Both the position numbers and the translations under genes were made by a program. A stretch of DNA of 64,000 nucleotides from an uncultured cyanobacterium (lineage in GTDB: Bacteria; Cyanobacteriota; Cyanobacteriia; Cyanobacteriales; Nostocaceae). Under the pieces are notes generated by a model. That model had not been told where the DNA came from and searched no databases. It saw only the letters and a program-made list of their open reading frames with translations. How positions within the stretch are numbered: the first letter of the stretch is position 1; each line of letters begins with the position of its first letter. Positions 1 to 8,053 of the stretch are shown in pieces. The DNA lies in assembly GCA_903903925.1 (NCBI GenBank), contig CAIVAU010000259.1:62001-126000 (forward strand). The letters are read 5' to 3'.

Positions 1-1264
1 CTTCCAATGCTAGTTCCAAAGAACCAGGAGTGGAAGGAACTTTTGCCAATTCTTCTGGAGAAAGTTCATAAATATTCCGATCTAAAGGCTGACCGGGATC
101 GATTTTGTTCTTAATGCCATCTAAGCCAGCGCACAGCATAGCAGAAAAGGCAAGGTAGGGGTTACAAGTTGCATCAGGACAACGGAACTCTAAGCGCTTA
201 GCTTTAGGGTTAGTGCCAGACAGAGGAATACGAATAGAAGCAGAACGGTTACCTTGGGAGTAAGCTAGGTTAACTGGTGCCTCATAACCAGGTACTAGAC
301 GCTTGTAAGAGTTGGTGGAAGGGTTGGTAAGCGCTAACAGTGCTGGTGCATGTCTGAGGATACCACCAATGTAATACAGCGCTATTTGACTCAAGCCAGC
401 GTATTGATCGCCAGCGAACAGAGGTTGACCATCTTTCCAAATTGACTGGTGGGTGTGCATACCAGAACCGTTGTCCTGAAACACTGGCTTGGGCATAAAG
501 GTAATAGTTTTGCCGTGTTTCTTACCAACGTTCTTGATGACGTATTTATAAGTCATTAACCAGTCCGCTGCTTGGATCAGCTTCCCAAAGCGGAAACCTA
601 GTTCACACTGACCACCCGTAGCAACTTCGTGGTGGTGCTTTTCAATTGGCACTCCGCACTTTGCCATAGTGAGGAGCATTTCTGTCCGTATATCCTGTGA
701 GGTATCCGTTGGAGAAACTGGGAAGTAACCTTCTTTGTAGCGAGGTTTGTAACCCAGGTTGGGACTTTCTTCTCTACCGGAATTCCAACGACCTTCTACC
801 GAGTCTACAAAGTAGTAGCCTGCGTTCTGGGTTTGGTCAAAGCGAACATCATCAAAGATGAAGAACTCAGCTTCTGGCCCAAAGTAGGCTGTGTCACCAA
901 TACCAGTAGAAACTAGGTAGTCTAAGGCTTTCTGGGCAATAACGCGAGGACAACGGCTGTAGGGCTCACCAGTTCTGGGTTCTTTGATGCTGCAAATAAG
1001 CGAGAGGGTTGGTTCTTGCATGAAAGGATCGATCCAGGCAGTGTCTGGATCGAGTACCATTGACATATCTGATTCGTTGATAGCTTTCCAACCCCGGATA
1101 CTGGAACCATCGAAAGCTACGCCGTCAGTAAATGAATTCTCGTCAATTTGGTCTTTGTGGACTGTCAGATGCTGCCAGATACCTGGGGTATCGATAAATT
1201 TCAGATCGATCATCTGAATGTTTTGGTCTTGAATCAGCTTCAAAATTTCTTGTGGGGTTGTCAT
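1..1264 (-). CDS. glnA: Glutamine synthetase type I, 3' end cut by window edge
   Basis: ATP-dependent ligation of ammonium to glutamate in the cytosol, the entry point of nitrogen assimilation (GS-GOGAT). Translating the minus strand from the ATG at 1264 gives MTTPQEILKLIQDQNIQMID and an unbroken frame of about 421 codons to the window edge; cyanobacterial GS-I is about 470 residues, so roughly 50 C-terminal residues are outside. Recognisable blocks are VAFDGSSIRGW near residue 50, the metal-site segment FGPEAEFFIFDD, the catalytic PKPVFQDNGSGMHTHQS block and the glutamate-site stretch GNRSASIRIP. The AAGGAG ribosome site lies a few bases before the ATG. A consensus NtcA box lies about 130 bp upstream (1391-1404). 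Identity is certain; only the C-terminus cannot be judged. Confidence 0.97.
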   Translation of the reverse strand, partial: MTTPQEILKLIQDQNIQMIDLKFIDTPGIWQHLTVHKDQIDENSFTDGVAFDGSSIRGWKAINESDMSMVLDPDTAWIDPFMQEPTLSLICSIKEPRTGEPYSRCPRVIAQKALDYLVSTGIGDTAYFGPEAEFFIFDDVRFDQTQNAGYYFVDSVEGRWNSGREESPNLGYKPRYKEGYFPVSPTDTSQDIRTEMLLTMAKCGVPIEKHHHEVATGGQCELGFRFGKLIQAADWLMTYKYVIKNVGKKHGKTITFMPKPVFQDNGSGMHTHQSIWKDGQPLFAGDQYAGLSQIALYYIGGILRHAPALLALTNPSTNSYKRLVPGYEAPVNLAYSQGNRSASIRIPLSGTNPKAKRLEFRCPDATCNPYLAFSAMLCAGLDGIKNKIDPGQPLDRNIYELSPEELAKVPSTPGSLELALE

Positions 1265-1630
1265 AGTTACTCCTTGGCTCCGTTTACTGACAGTAGTAAG
1301 ACCACAATGTTAAAGCATGTTAATTATGCTTGGTTCAACAAAATTCTGCTATTTCAGGAAGATCCTAAGAAGGTGAAATTAGCCTATTCTGTATCTTTAG
1401 TTACAGAAAGTGTCGTTTACAGGTTACGTTAACCTTTCTTTAAACTGAGCGAACAAAACTGGAATGTTCATCTCATAGGGACAACTTTGGCATAAGATCC
1501 TTAATTAGCAGATGGATTGTTTTCGTTGTGTTGGTGCTTCTTTTTTACAAGTGGCACAAAAACTGGCACCTTTCATAGAAGCAGTCAAATAAATATCAAA
1601 CCATAAATAGAATTAATTGGGGGAAAAAAC
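1265..1630. other. Divergent intergenic region glnA / apcF
   Basis: This 366-bp gap separates two divergently transcribed genes and must hold both promoters. The glnA side contains the NtcA box at 1391-1404. On the apcF side the sequence is AT-rich with a GGGGGA ribosome-site-like run just before the ATG at 1631. Short ATG-containing frames in it resemble nothing and are taken as chance. Confidence 0.6.
1391..1404 (-). promoter_or_regulatory. NtcA binding box upstream of glnA
   Basis: On the minus strand the 14-mer GTAACTAAAGATAC matches the NtcA consensus GTA-N8-TAC exactly. After a 22-nt gap there is TTAGGAT, containing the -10-like TAGGAT, the spacing typical of class II NtcA-activated promoters. 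The site lies 127 bp before the glnA start. NtcA activation of glnA under nitrogen limitation is well established in cyanobacteria; use of this box here is inferred. Confidence 0.75.
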
Positions 1631-2140
1631 ATGCGCGATGCAGTTACAAGCTTAATTAAGAATTATGACATTGCTGGTCGGTATTTTGACCGGAATGCGA
1701 TCGACAGCTTGAAATCCTACTTTGAGAGCGGCACAGCACGAGTGTACGCCGCAGGGGTGATCAATGGCAATGCAGCAGCAATTGTCAAGGAGGCAGGGCT
1801 TAAGTTATTTGAAGAACTGCCGGAGTTGATTCGCCCTGGTGGAAACGCCTACACAACTCGTCGTTATGCGGCTTGTCTGAGGGATATGGATTATTACCTG
1901 CGCTATGCGACTTATGCTCTCGTTGCTGGTAATATGGATGTGCTGGATGAACGAGTATTGCAAGGACTACGGGAAACCTACAATTCTTTGAGCGTGCCCA
2001 TTGGTCCGACAGTTCGCGGTATCCAAATCATGAAGGATATTGTGAAGGAGCAAGTGGCAGCGGCAGGTGTTGCTAATACTAGCATTGTGGATGAGCCATT
2101 TGATTACATAACTCGTGAGTTGAGCGAACAAGATATTTAG
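1631..2140 (+). CDS. apcF: Allophycocyanin beta-18 subunit
   Basis: Minor allophycocyanin beta-type subunit of the phycobilisome core, where it pairs with the core-membrane linker ApcE in the terminal emitter that passes energy to photosystem II. The 169-residue protein begins MRDAVTSLIKNYDIAGRYFD and keeps the chromophore-binding segment YAACLRDMDYYLRYATYA, with Cys82 as the phycocyanobilin attachment residue; Asn72 in GGNAYTTRR corresponds to the methylated asparagine of beta subunits. The N-terminal MRDAV and C-terminal RELSEQDI distinguish it from ApcB. It stands alone, with an intrinsic terminator directly after the stop. Start is the first ATG, preceded by a GGGGGA run. Confidence 0.95.
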   Translation: MRDAVTSLIKNYDIAGRYFDRNAIDSLKSYFESGTARVYAAGVINGNAAAIVKEAGLKLFEELPELIRPGGNAYTTRRYAACLRDMDYYLRYATYALVAGNMDVLDERVLQGLRETYNSLSVPIGPTVRGIQIMKDIVKEQVAAAGVANTSIVDEPFDYITRELSEQDI

Positions 2141-2161
2141 GTTGCTTCTAAGTTTAGAATT

Positions 2162-2191
2162 TAGCAAGTCTCTGTTGGGGCTTGCTTTTTT
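2162..2191 (+). terminator. Rho-independent terminator after apcF
   Basis: AGCAAG and CTTGCT form a 6-bp stem around a 12-nt loop and are followed by a run of six or more T residues. It starts about 22 bp after the apcF stop and ends at the ATG of tlyA, so tlyA is unlikely to be cotranscribed efficiently with apcF. Confidence 0.7.
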
Positions 2192-2192
2192 T

Positions 2193-3053
2193 ATGAACTC
2201 CGAAGACGCGAAGAGCGCAAAGGCAAGATTGGCTAAGCAAAGATTGGATATTTTGTTGGTAGAGTTAGATTTGTGTTCGTCCCGGCAACAAGCACAGCGG
2301 TTAATTCAGGCTGGGGAAGTGATTGTCGATCGCACGGTTGTTGATAAGCCAGGGACAGAGGTGGAGGTTTCGGCTCAGATTCAGATTAAAGAGCGATCGC
2401 GTTTTGTTTCTAGAGGAGGAGAAAAATTAGCGAAAGCGATGGAAGTGTTTGCTATTCCTGTGGAAGGGCGCATTTGTTTAGATGGTGGCATCTCTACAGG
2501 AGGTTTTACTGATTGTTTGCTACAATCTGGGGCAAAACAAGTTTACGGTGTTGATGTCGGTTATGGACAAGTTGACTGGCGTCTGCGAAATGATACTAGA
2601 GTGATCTTGCGGGAACGGACAAATTTGCGGTATCTGACGCCAGATAATTTGTATGGTGCACCACCGAGTAGAGTTTATGCTGATTTTTCAGTGGTAGACG
2701 TGTCGTTTATTTCTTTAAGTAAGATTTTGCCTGCTCTATGGCAGCTCCTGCAACATCCTCGTGAGGCTGTGTTGCTGGTGAAGCCACAGTTTGAAGTGGG
2801 GAGAAGCCGTGTTGGTAAAAAAGGCGTTGTGCGTAACCCTAAGGACCAAGCTGATGCTATTTTTCAAGTGTTGCAAGCTGCTGGTGAGTTGGGATGGCGT
2901 TACAAAGGTTTAATTTGGTCGCCTGTGACTGGTCCGGCTGGAAATATAGAATACCTCTTATGGCTAGGAATGGAAAGTGAAACACCATCACCAGATTTAG
3001 AGGCGATTATGCAAGTGACTCAATCTGCGGCTTCCAACTTTCAAAAGTTGTAG
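2193..3053 (+). CDS. tlyA: TlyA-family (hemolysin A / FtsJ-like) RNA methyltransferase
   Basis: Probable 2'-O-methyltransferase of rRNA: an N-terminal S4 RNA-binding domain (KQRLDILLVELDLCSSRQQA and the following VIVDRTVVDKPG) followed by a Rossmann-fold FtsJ-like domain with the SAM motif LDGGISTGGFTDCLLQSGA and VYGVDVGYGQ. About 286 residues, normal for the family. The start is ambiguous: an ATG at 2193 sits right against the apcF terminator, while a TTG at 2229 would give the usual family N-terminus (M)AKQRLDILLVE with an AAAGG about 8 nt ahead. A frame open from a TTG at 2142 is unlikely because it runs through the terminator hairpin. Family assignment is strong; the rRNA target is family knowledge. 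Confidence 0.88.
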   Translation: MNSEDAKSAKARLAKQRLDILLVELDLCSSRQQAQRLIQAGEVIVDRTVVDKPGTEVEVSAQIQIKERSRFVSRGGEKLAKAMEVFAIPVEGRICLDGGISTGGFTDCLLQSGAKQVYGVDVGYGQVDWRLRNDTRVILRERTNLRYLTPDNLYGAPPSRVYADFSVVDVSFISLSKILPALWQLLQHPREAVLLVKPQFEVGRSRVGKKGVVRNPKDQADAIFQVLQAAGELGWRYKGLIWSPVTGPAGNIEYLLWLGMESETPSPDLEAIMQVTQSAASNFQKL

Positions 3054-3284
3054 CAGGGAGCAGATCCCTATTCCCTACTCCCTACTCCCTACTCCCTATT
3101 CCCTGCTCCCTATTCCCTACTCCCTACTCCCTATTCCCTACTCCCTACTCCCTGCTCCCTATTCCCTACTCCCTACTCCCTACTCCCTACTCCCTACTCC
3201 CTATTCCCTGCTCCCTACTCCCTACTCCCTATTCCCTACTCCCTACTCCCTGCTCCCTGCTCCCTGCTCCCTGCTCCCTCTTCC
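3054..3284. repeat. STRR array of TCCCTAC/TCCCTAT/TCCCTGC heptamers
   Basis: About 30 head-to-tail 7-bp units of the form TCCCTRY fill the gap between tlyA and the GTPase gene. Tandem heptamers of this sort (short tandemly repeated repetitive sequences) are typical of heterocystous cyanobacterial genomes. The array runs into the 3' end of the GTPase frame. Another copy lies at about 57376-57434. Confidence 0.9.
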
Positions 3285-4616
3285 TATTTCTTGTCGTAAA
3301 CGATACAGAATTGTACTTGGTTCCACTTCAGAAAGAATCTCTTGAATCACTGTACTAGCTCCTAAATTCCCCCAAGTTGAGCCTTTTTCTAGATACACTT
3401 GTGCTGCTTTACCCACTGCGTATGCTCCGTAACCTGCAATACTAGCTTGTGCGATCGCACTCCCAGCATAACCGGTCAGATTTGTGGGATTTTCACCAGC
3501 CGCAATTGCAGTTGCACTCTTGCCTAAACCTAAAAGTAAACTGCTGCCTAATTCTCCTAGTAGCAAGCCACCAGAACTCAATAAAATTGTTTTTAAAATC
3601 TTCCCGGCTTCATAGCTTGTCATTGGCAAGCCGTACAACCGTGACATAGAACGAATTAAAGCCAAGTCTGCCACAGCGCCTCCTAAAATATCTAAGAAGG
3701 GGATAGGGTTTAACCCTACGGCTAAGGCTTTGTATTTAGTAAATTGCCAGATCAGGTTTTCTGCTTGAGATGATCGTAAATTGATGGTTTTTTGTGCGAT
3801 CGCCTCTTCTGCATCCCGTGCTTGGATCAGTGCGTTTAAAGCCAGAAGCGATCGCCCTTCACGATTAAGAATCTTCAGAATTGTCTGTTTAAGTTCGTCG
3901 ATTTGCGGTGGTTGTGTTTCCCATTCATAGGTTACATTACCATCTGGCCACTCAACCCGCACTTCCATTGCTGGTGGTTCCGCCGCTACCATGACAATTT
4001 CATCTGGTTGTAAAGGCTTGGCTTGCAGATTTCCTGCACCTAGCTGTTGTAAATTTTTGTAAATTGCTGCTTTATCTGTCTCTGGATAGAGGTCTATTTT
4101 ATTAAAAACTAGAATGAGTGGTTTTTGTGCCCTTCGCAATTCGCACAGTGCTTGATACTCAATACCCATGATGTCACCAGACACCACAAATAAAATCAAA
4201 TCAGCTTGCTGGACGACTTCTCGCGCCATTTGCGATCGCGCCTCCCCCGCAATTTCATCTAATCCTGGGGTATCGATTAACTCTAAAAGGACTTTGCTGC
4301 TAGGATTCCAGCGGACAGAACGAGGGTACTGAGTCACACCGTGAAGGGGCCCAGTTTGCAGTATTTTCTGTCCTACCAAGGCATTTAACACTGCTGATTT
4401 GCCACGGCTGACTAACCCAAAGGCGGCAATGCGAATCACATTGTAGTCTAACTTGTTAAGTGTAGAGGTCAAGACCTCCAATTCGGGTTTTACTAAACCT
4501 GCTAATTGTAAGTTTGATGGCGACTGTCCCGGTTTACGAAGATTGCCATACCAAGACAGCGCTTGTCTAAGGCTAGCACGAGCGCGGTTTAAGTGGGTTT
4601 CTTGCAGATTACGCAC
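3243..4616 (-). CDS. Era-like GTPase with DUF697 C-terminal domain
   Basis: A 457-residue GTP-binding protein. G1/P-loop is GLVSRGKS (residues 67-74), G3 is DTPG (115-118) and G4 is NKID (172-175). The second half (about 285-400) has hydrophobic, glycine-rich helices and the sequence ALAVGLNPIPFLDILGGAVA, which fits the membrane-associated DUF697 domain. The cellular role of these cyanobacterial GTPases is not established. The last 13 or so residues, GRGSREQGAGSRE, are a translation of the adjacent STRR array; the natural end is probably near RLRQEI, so the array appears to have removed or replaced the original stop. Start chosen at the first ATG; the gene has a 350-bp repeat-rich leader. Confidence 0.85.
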   Translation of the reverse strand: MRNLQETHLNRARASLRQALSWYGNLRKPGQSPSNLQLAGLVKPELEVLTSTLNKLDYNVIRIAAFGLVSRGKSAVLNALVGQKILQTGPLHGVTQYPRSVRWNPSSKVLLELIDTPGLDEIAGEARSQMAREVVQQADLILFVVSGDIMGIEYQALCELRRAQKPLILVFNKIDLYPETDKAAIYKNLQQLGAGNLQAKPLQPDEIVMVAAEPPAMEVRVEWPDGNVTYEWETQPPQIDELKQTILKILNREGRSLLALNALIQARDAEEAIAQKTINLRSSQAENLIWQFTKYKALAVGLNPIPFLDILGGAVADLALIRSMSRLYGLPMTSYEAGKILKTILLSSGGLLLGELGSSLLLGLGKSATAIAAGENPTNLTGYAGSAIAQASIAGYGAYAVGKAAQVYLEKGSTWGNLGASTVIQEILSEVEPSTILYRLRQEIGRGSREQGAGSRE

Positions 4617-4966
4617 GCTTTTTAGGTTCAGTCAGGGAGGTTATATCAATTTTATATTTTGAACCGCAGATCAACGCAGATGGACGCGGATAATTTTTGG
4701 TTTTATCTGCGTTCCGAAGTTCTGAGCGGCGGCTTCCGCCGCTCAGACTTCTCTCCATCTGCGTACCCTTCTCCTATCGGAGACGCTGCTGATCACGCTT
4801 GCTTCCCCGAACGCGTAGAAGGGGTACGGGTCTACATCTGCGGTTGCAATTTTGGAGGTAGAAATGTGTATGACAGCTTAGAATTACTGCACCTTAGGTG
4901 TCATATACAGAAAGCAAAAAGGGATGATTTGAGCGACTTGCCCAGATCAGTTGGTAAAGTTGACTG
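4617..4966. repeat. Repeat-rich intergenic region
   Basis: No gene is supported here. The stretch AACCGCAGATCAACGCAGATGGACGCGGA (in two overlapping parts, about 4661-4690) and the segment around 4762-4823 containing GGAGACGCT and CGAACGCGTAGAAG are interspersed repeats of a type common between cyanobacterial genes. They contain an open frame (4659-5033) beginning MNRRSTQMDAD that is a by-product of the repeats. Confidence 0.55.
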
Positions 4967-6031
4967 CTACGAGACTTTTAAGGCACGAATGAGCCTACTG
5001 TTGCGAGAGCGGTCTTTGATGATTTTTTCATAGACTGCTTCGTAACCATTCACCATTTGGGTGACGCTAAATCGATTTTCTACATATTCTCGGCAGGTTT
5101 GGCGATTGAGTTCTAAAGCAGCAGGGATCATCGCCACCATCTCTTCATAGCTTTGGCAGACAAACCCTGTTTTACCGTGGGTAATAACTTCTGGTACAGA
5201 TCCTAAATTTGTGCCTATCACTGGTGTACCAGCTGCCATTGATTCTATCATCACTAAACCAAAGGGTTCTTGCCAGGTAATGGGGAAGAGAGTGATAGCT
5301 GCATTGCCTAGAAGTTCAGCTTTTTCGGCATGGTTAACTTCCCCGAGGAATTCAATTTGCTGACCATCTATATGAGGGGCAATCTCTTTTTCAAAAAACT
5401 CAGTGTCTACCACATCAACCTTTCCAGCCATCTTTAAACGCCAACCTGCTTGCTTTGCAATGGCGATCGCCTGCTGTGGTCCTTTTTCTGGCGAAAAACG
5501 TCCCAAAAATGCCAGATATGGTGGGTCTTGGGGTTGGGCTATAAATGGGTATTCTTCTGGATTAATCCCGTTGTAAACGGTGCTGATGTAGTTTAGGTCT
5601 GCTTGACGCTGTGCGTTACTAATACTAACGTATGGTTGCCTTTGGTATTGGGTAAATATCTTTCTGCTGTCCCTCGTAAATTTGCCGTGCAAGGTATGCA
5701 CTGAGGGTGTTGATACCATACTTGCTAAAGACAATGCCCAGAATCCCACGTGGGAGTGGATTATATCGAATTCCGCCGCTCGTTGATAAGCTAGGCTAGG
5801 TGAAAGCGTTTCGTAGATGAAATGCTCTTTGATCTCTGGATCTAAGCGTATTGGACGAGGATAAACCGCCTCTAACCGAGCCAAAGTTTGCGAGTCGCCC
5901 GAAGCAAACAAGGTCACATCATGACCTCGACGTACCAGTTCATCTGTCAAGCGACTCACCACCAGTTCAATTCCTCCATAAGCAGGAGGCGGAACTCGTT
6001 CCCACAAAGGGGCTACTTGCGCGATTTTCAT
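4967..6031 (-). CDS. GT4-family glycosyltransferase
   Basis: Retaining glycosyltransferase with a GT-B fold, transferring a sugar from a nucleotide-sugar donor to an unidentified acceptor. The 354-residue protein has the N-terminal family 4 signature MKIAQVAPLWERVPPPAYGG with the glycine-rich acceptor loop, an IIHSHVGFW segment, the domain-2 start YLAFLGRFSPEKGPQQAI and the donor-site E-x7-E motif EPFGLVMIESMAAGTPVIG. This N-terminus is common in cyanobacterial GT4 proteins placed near polysaccharide genes. It is apparently monocistronic; the nearby acyl-transfer operon (6542-11026) suggests, but does not show, a cell-surface polysaccharide role. Confidence 0.88.
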   Translation of the reverse strand: MKIAQVAPLWERVPPPAYGGIELVVSRLTDELVRRGHDVTLFASGDSQTLARLEAVYPRPIRLDPEIKEHFIYETLSPSLAYQRAAEFDIIHSHVGFWALSLASMVSTPSVHTLHGKFTRDSRKIFTQYQRQPYVSISNAQRQADLNYISTVYNGINPEEYPFIAQPQDPPYLAFLGRFSPEKGPQQAIAIAKQAGWRLKMAGKVDVVDTEFFEKEIAPHIDGQQIEFLGEVNHAEKAELLGNAAITLFPITWQEPFGLVMIESMAAGTPVIGTNLGSVPEVITHGKTGFVCQSYEEMVAMIPAALELNRQTCREYVENRFSVTQMVNGYEAVYEKIIKDRSRNSRLIRALKVS

Positions 6032-6541
6032 AAGTTATTTTGATTCAGCATGTAAATCGGTCTTTGGACTAGGGTTATGGACTTTAGACAAGAGTCTTGA
6101 ACCCTCTTTTTCTGAAGTTCTAATTAATCAAATTTGCTCCTAATATCGCAATTTTGATTAACTTTACCCTTTAAGCTTCTCACTCCAAATTTACACCCTT
6201 TGTCACCCTGATTATAGTGCAGTAACTTCCAATTGTAAGGTCTTTTTTTTAATATTCATCTATCTTAAGTATTATCTAATCCTTTTTTTGGTCTGATTAT
6301 AGGATAAATCTCCAAAGTGTTAAATTTTAGTTTGAGGAAAGCAACTTGAGACTCATAACTGATTAACTAAATGACCAATAAATCTAGTTGACAATATCTG
6401 CCAAATCTGGTAGGTTATACCAATTAATAAATATGAATTTTGGTCTTCATTCGCTATAAAATCTCAATTACATACTGTTAAATGTTAACGGTTGACAGTC
6501 AATAGCCAATCGTTAACAGTCTTAATATAGAAATTTACCGC
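6032..6541. other. AT-rich intergenic region, promoter of the GT4 gene
   Basis: 510 bp without a convincing reading frame. It is downstream of the MBOAT gene and upstream of the glycosyltransferase, both on the minus strand, so it should hold the terminator of one and the promoter of the other. A small inverted repeat, TTAACGGTTGACAGTC...GTTAACAGTC around 6485-6520, is visible. Nothing else stands out. Confidence 0.4.
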
Positions 6542-8044
6542 TTAGAAATCAAAATAAATATAAGGCAAGCTGCCTTCAGGGGCTAGTAACCAAACACAGT
6601 AGAAGCACAAGGGTGCGAACACAAGCTTCAAATGCCAGCTAAACTGTAGCTTCAGCATCCGGTTTAAAGCATAGAACACAGCCATGAAGCTAACTAAAGC
6701 GGTCAGTAGTATTGCCATTTGGGATTGACTGAGATTTAGGGCTTCAACATAGACTTTTTGCACAAACTGGACATCAGCAGGATGACCCCAAAGGTGTCCA
6801 AAAACATTAGAAGAGTCTTGGAGATCAGGTAAGCGGAACCAAATCCAAGAGGTAAAAACCATAAGTTGCGTCAGTAGCCAAGCGAAAACTATACCTAGAG
6901 GATTTTGCCAGAAGTTTTCCAGACCCTCAAAGCGATCGCTGACGACGTCAGTCAGCCGATGCACCGCCAAGGCTAAACCATGTAATGCCCCCCAGACTAA
7001 AAAACCTAATGCCGCCCCGTGCCAAATACCAGCAATCAGCATCACAATGATTAAATTCATGCAGGTGCGGGCTAAACCTTGACGAGAACCACCCAAAGGA
7101 AAATATAAGTAATTACGTAGCCAATCACCTAGAGTGATGTGCCAGCGTCGCCAAAAGTCAGCTATACTAGTACTGAAATACGGAAAATCAAAGTTTTCTG
7201 GTAAAATAAAGCCGAAAAGCATTGCACTGCCACGAGCAATGTCTACGTAACCATTGAAATCCAAATACAACTGTAAGCCATAGGCTAATGTCGCTAACCA
7301 TAGATCGACACTACCTGCTCGCTGTAGGTTACCAAAACATAAATCAACAAAAATTCCCAGATGGTCTGCTAAAATACCCTTTTTAACTGCACCACGAGCA
7401 ATCAACCATAATCCCTCGGCCACAATATCAGCTGTAGGCAAGCGCGAATTGTGAAACTGATTTGCTAATTTATGGTAACGAGTAATCGGACCTGAAATGA
7501 GTTTGGCAAAGAAAAACTTGTAAGCTGCAAATTTAAGGAATTCCTGTGCAGCAGGCGCACCGCGATAGATATCAACTAAATAGGCAATGCACTCAAAGGA
7601 GAAAAATGAAATCCCCAAAGGTGCAATTAATTTAAAAGAGTCAGGATTTGAGTTTGTAGGATTCGATAGAAAAATAAACCTTAATAGAGGTGAGAGATAT
7701 TTAAAACTTAAAAGCAGCAAAACATTTAAAATTATACCCACCCACAACAGCTTCAATCGGCGGCGATTCCAATCAGCTTCAGCAAACTGCAACTCGTGGT
7801 TAGAAATCTTCTTGTCCAGAGAATAGTTTTCTGATGGGATGTTTTCCCCAATCTCCAGACCAAAACGAAAGTTGATAAAAACGAGTGCTAAAAGTAGCGG
7901 AATATACTGGTACTGCCAAGATGCATAGAATACTAAACTGGCCAACAGCAGCGTCCATAGCCGCCACTTCTGTTGTGCCATTGACCAGTAAATTCCCAAC
8001 ACACTCAGTAAGAATAGCCCGTATACAATTGAGATAAATTCCAT
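6542..8044 (-). CDS. MBOAT-family membrane O-acyltransferase (AlgI-like)
   Basis: A 500-residue polytopic membrane protein that should move acetyl groups from the cytosol for O-acetylation of an exported polysaccharide, as AlgI does for alginate. It has about ten hydrophobic segments, the family signature ADFWRRWHITLGDWLRNYLYFPLGGSR, and the catalytic histidine in AGIWHGAALGFLVWGALHG at about residue 345. It lies 9 bp downstream of the large SGNH/DUF1574-like gene (8054-11026) on the same strand, an arrangement matching AlgI with AlgX/AlgJ-type partners. The start codon abuts the partner's stop, implying one operon. The polysaccharide is unknown. Confidence 0.9.
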   Translation of the reverse strand: MEFISIVYGLFLLSVLGIYWSMAQQKWRLWTLLLASLVFYASWQYQYIPLLLALVFINFRFGLEIGENIPSENYSLDKKISNHELQFAEADWNRRRLKLLWVGIILNVLLLLSFKYLSPLLRFIFLSNPTNSNPDSFKLIAPLGISFFSFECIAYLVDIYRGAPAAQEFLKFAAYKFFFAKLISGPITRYHKLANQFHNSRLPTADIVAEGLWLIARGAVKKGILADHLGIFVDLCFGNLQRAGSVDLWLATLAYGLQLYLDFNGYVDIARGSAMLFGFILPENFDFPYFSTSIADFWRRWHITLGDWLRNYLYFPLGGSRQGLARTCMNLIIVMLIAGIWHGAALGFLVWGALHGLALAVHRLTDVVSDRFEGLENFWQNPLGIVFAWLLTQLMVFTSWIWFRLPDLQDSSNVFGHLWGHPADVQFVQKVYVEALNLSQSQMAILLTALVSFMAVFYALNRMLKLQFSWHLKLVFAPLCFYCVWLLAPEGSLPYIYFDF

Positions 8045-8053
8045 TTGTTATAT

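Noticed and set aside
2142..2192. Upstream TTG start for tlyA
   Set aside because: It would place the apcF terminator hairpin and its T-run inside the coding region.
3054..3284. Possible CRISPR or minisatellite array
   Set aside because: The unit is only 7 bp with no spacers; it is a tandem heptamer (STRR) array.
4659..5033. 124-codon plus-strand frame beginning MNRRSTQMDAD
   Set aside because: It is a translation of interspersed intergenic repeats (CGCAGATGGACGCGGA and GAACGCGTAGAAG types) and its 3' end overlaps the glycosyltransferase gene on the other strand.
6032..6541. Search for a gene or small RNA in the long AT-rich gap
   Set aside because: No frame with ribosome site and no strong hairpin beyond a short inverted repeat.
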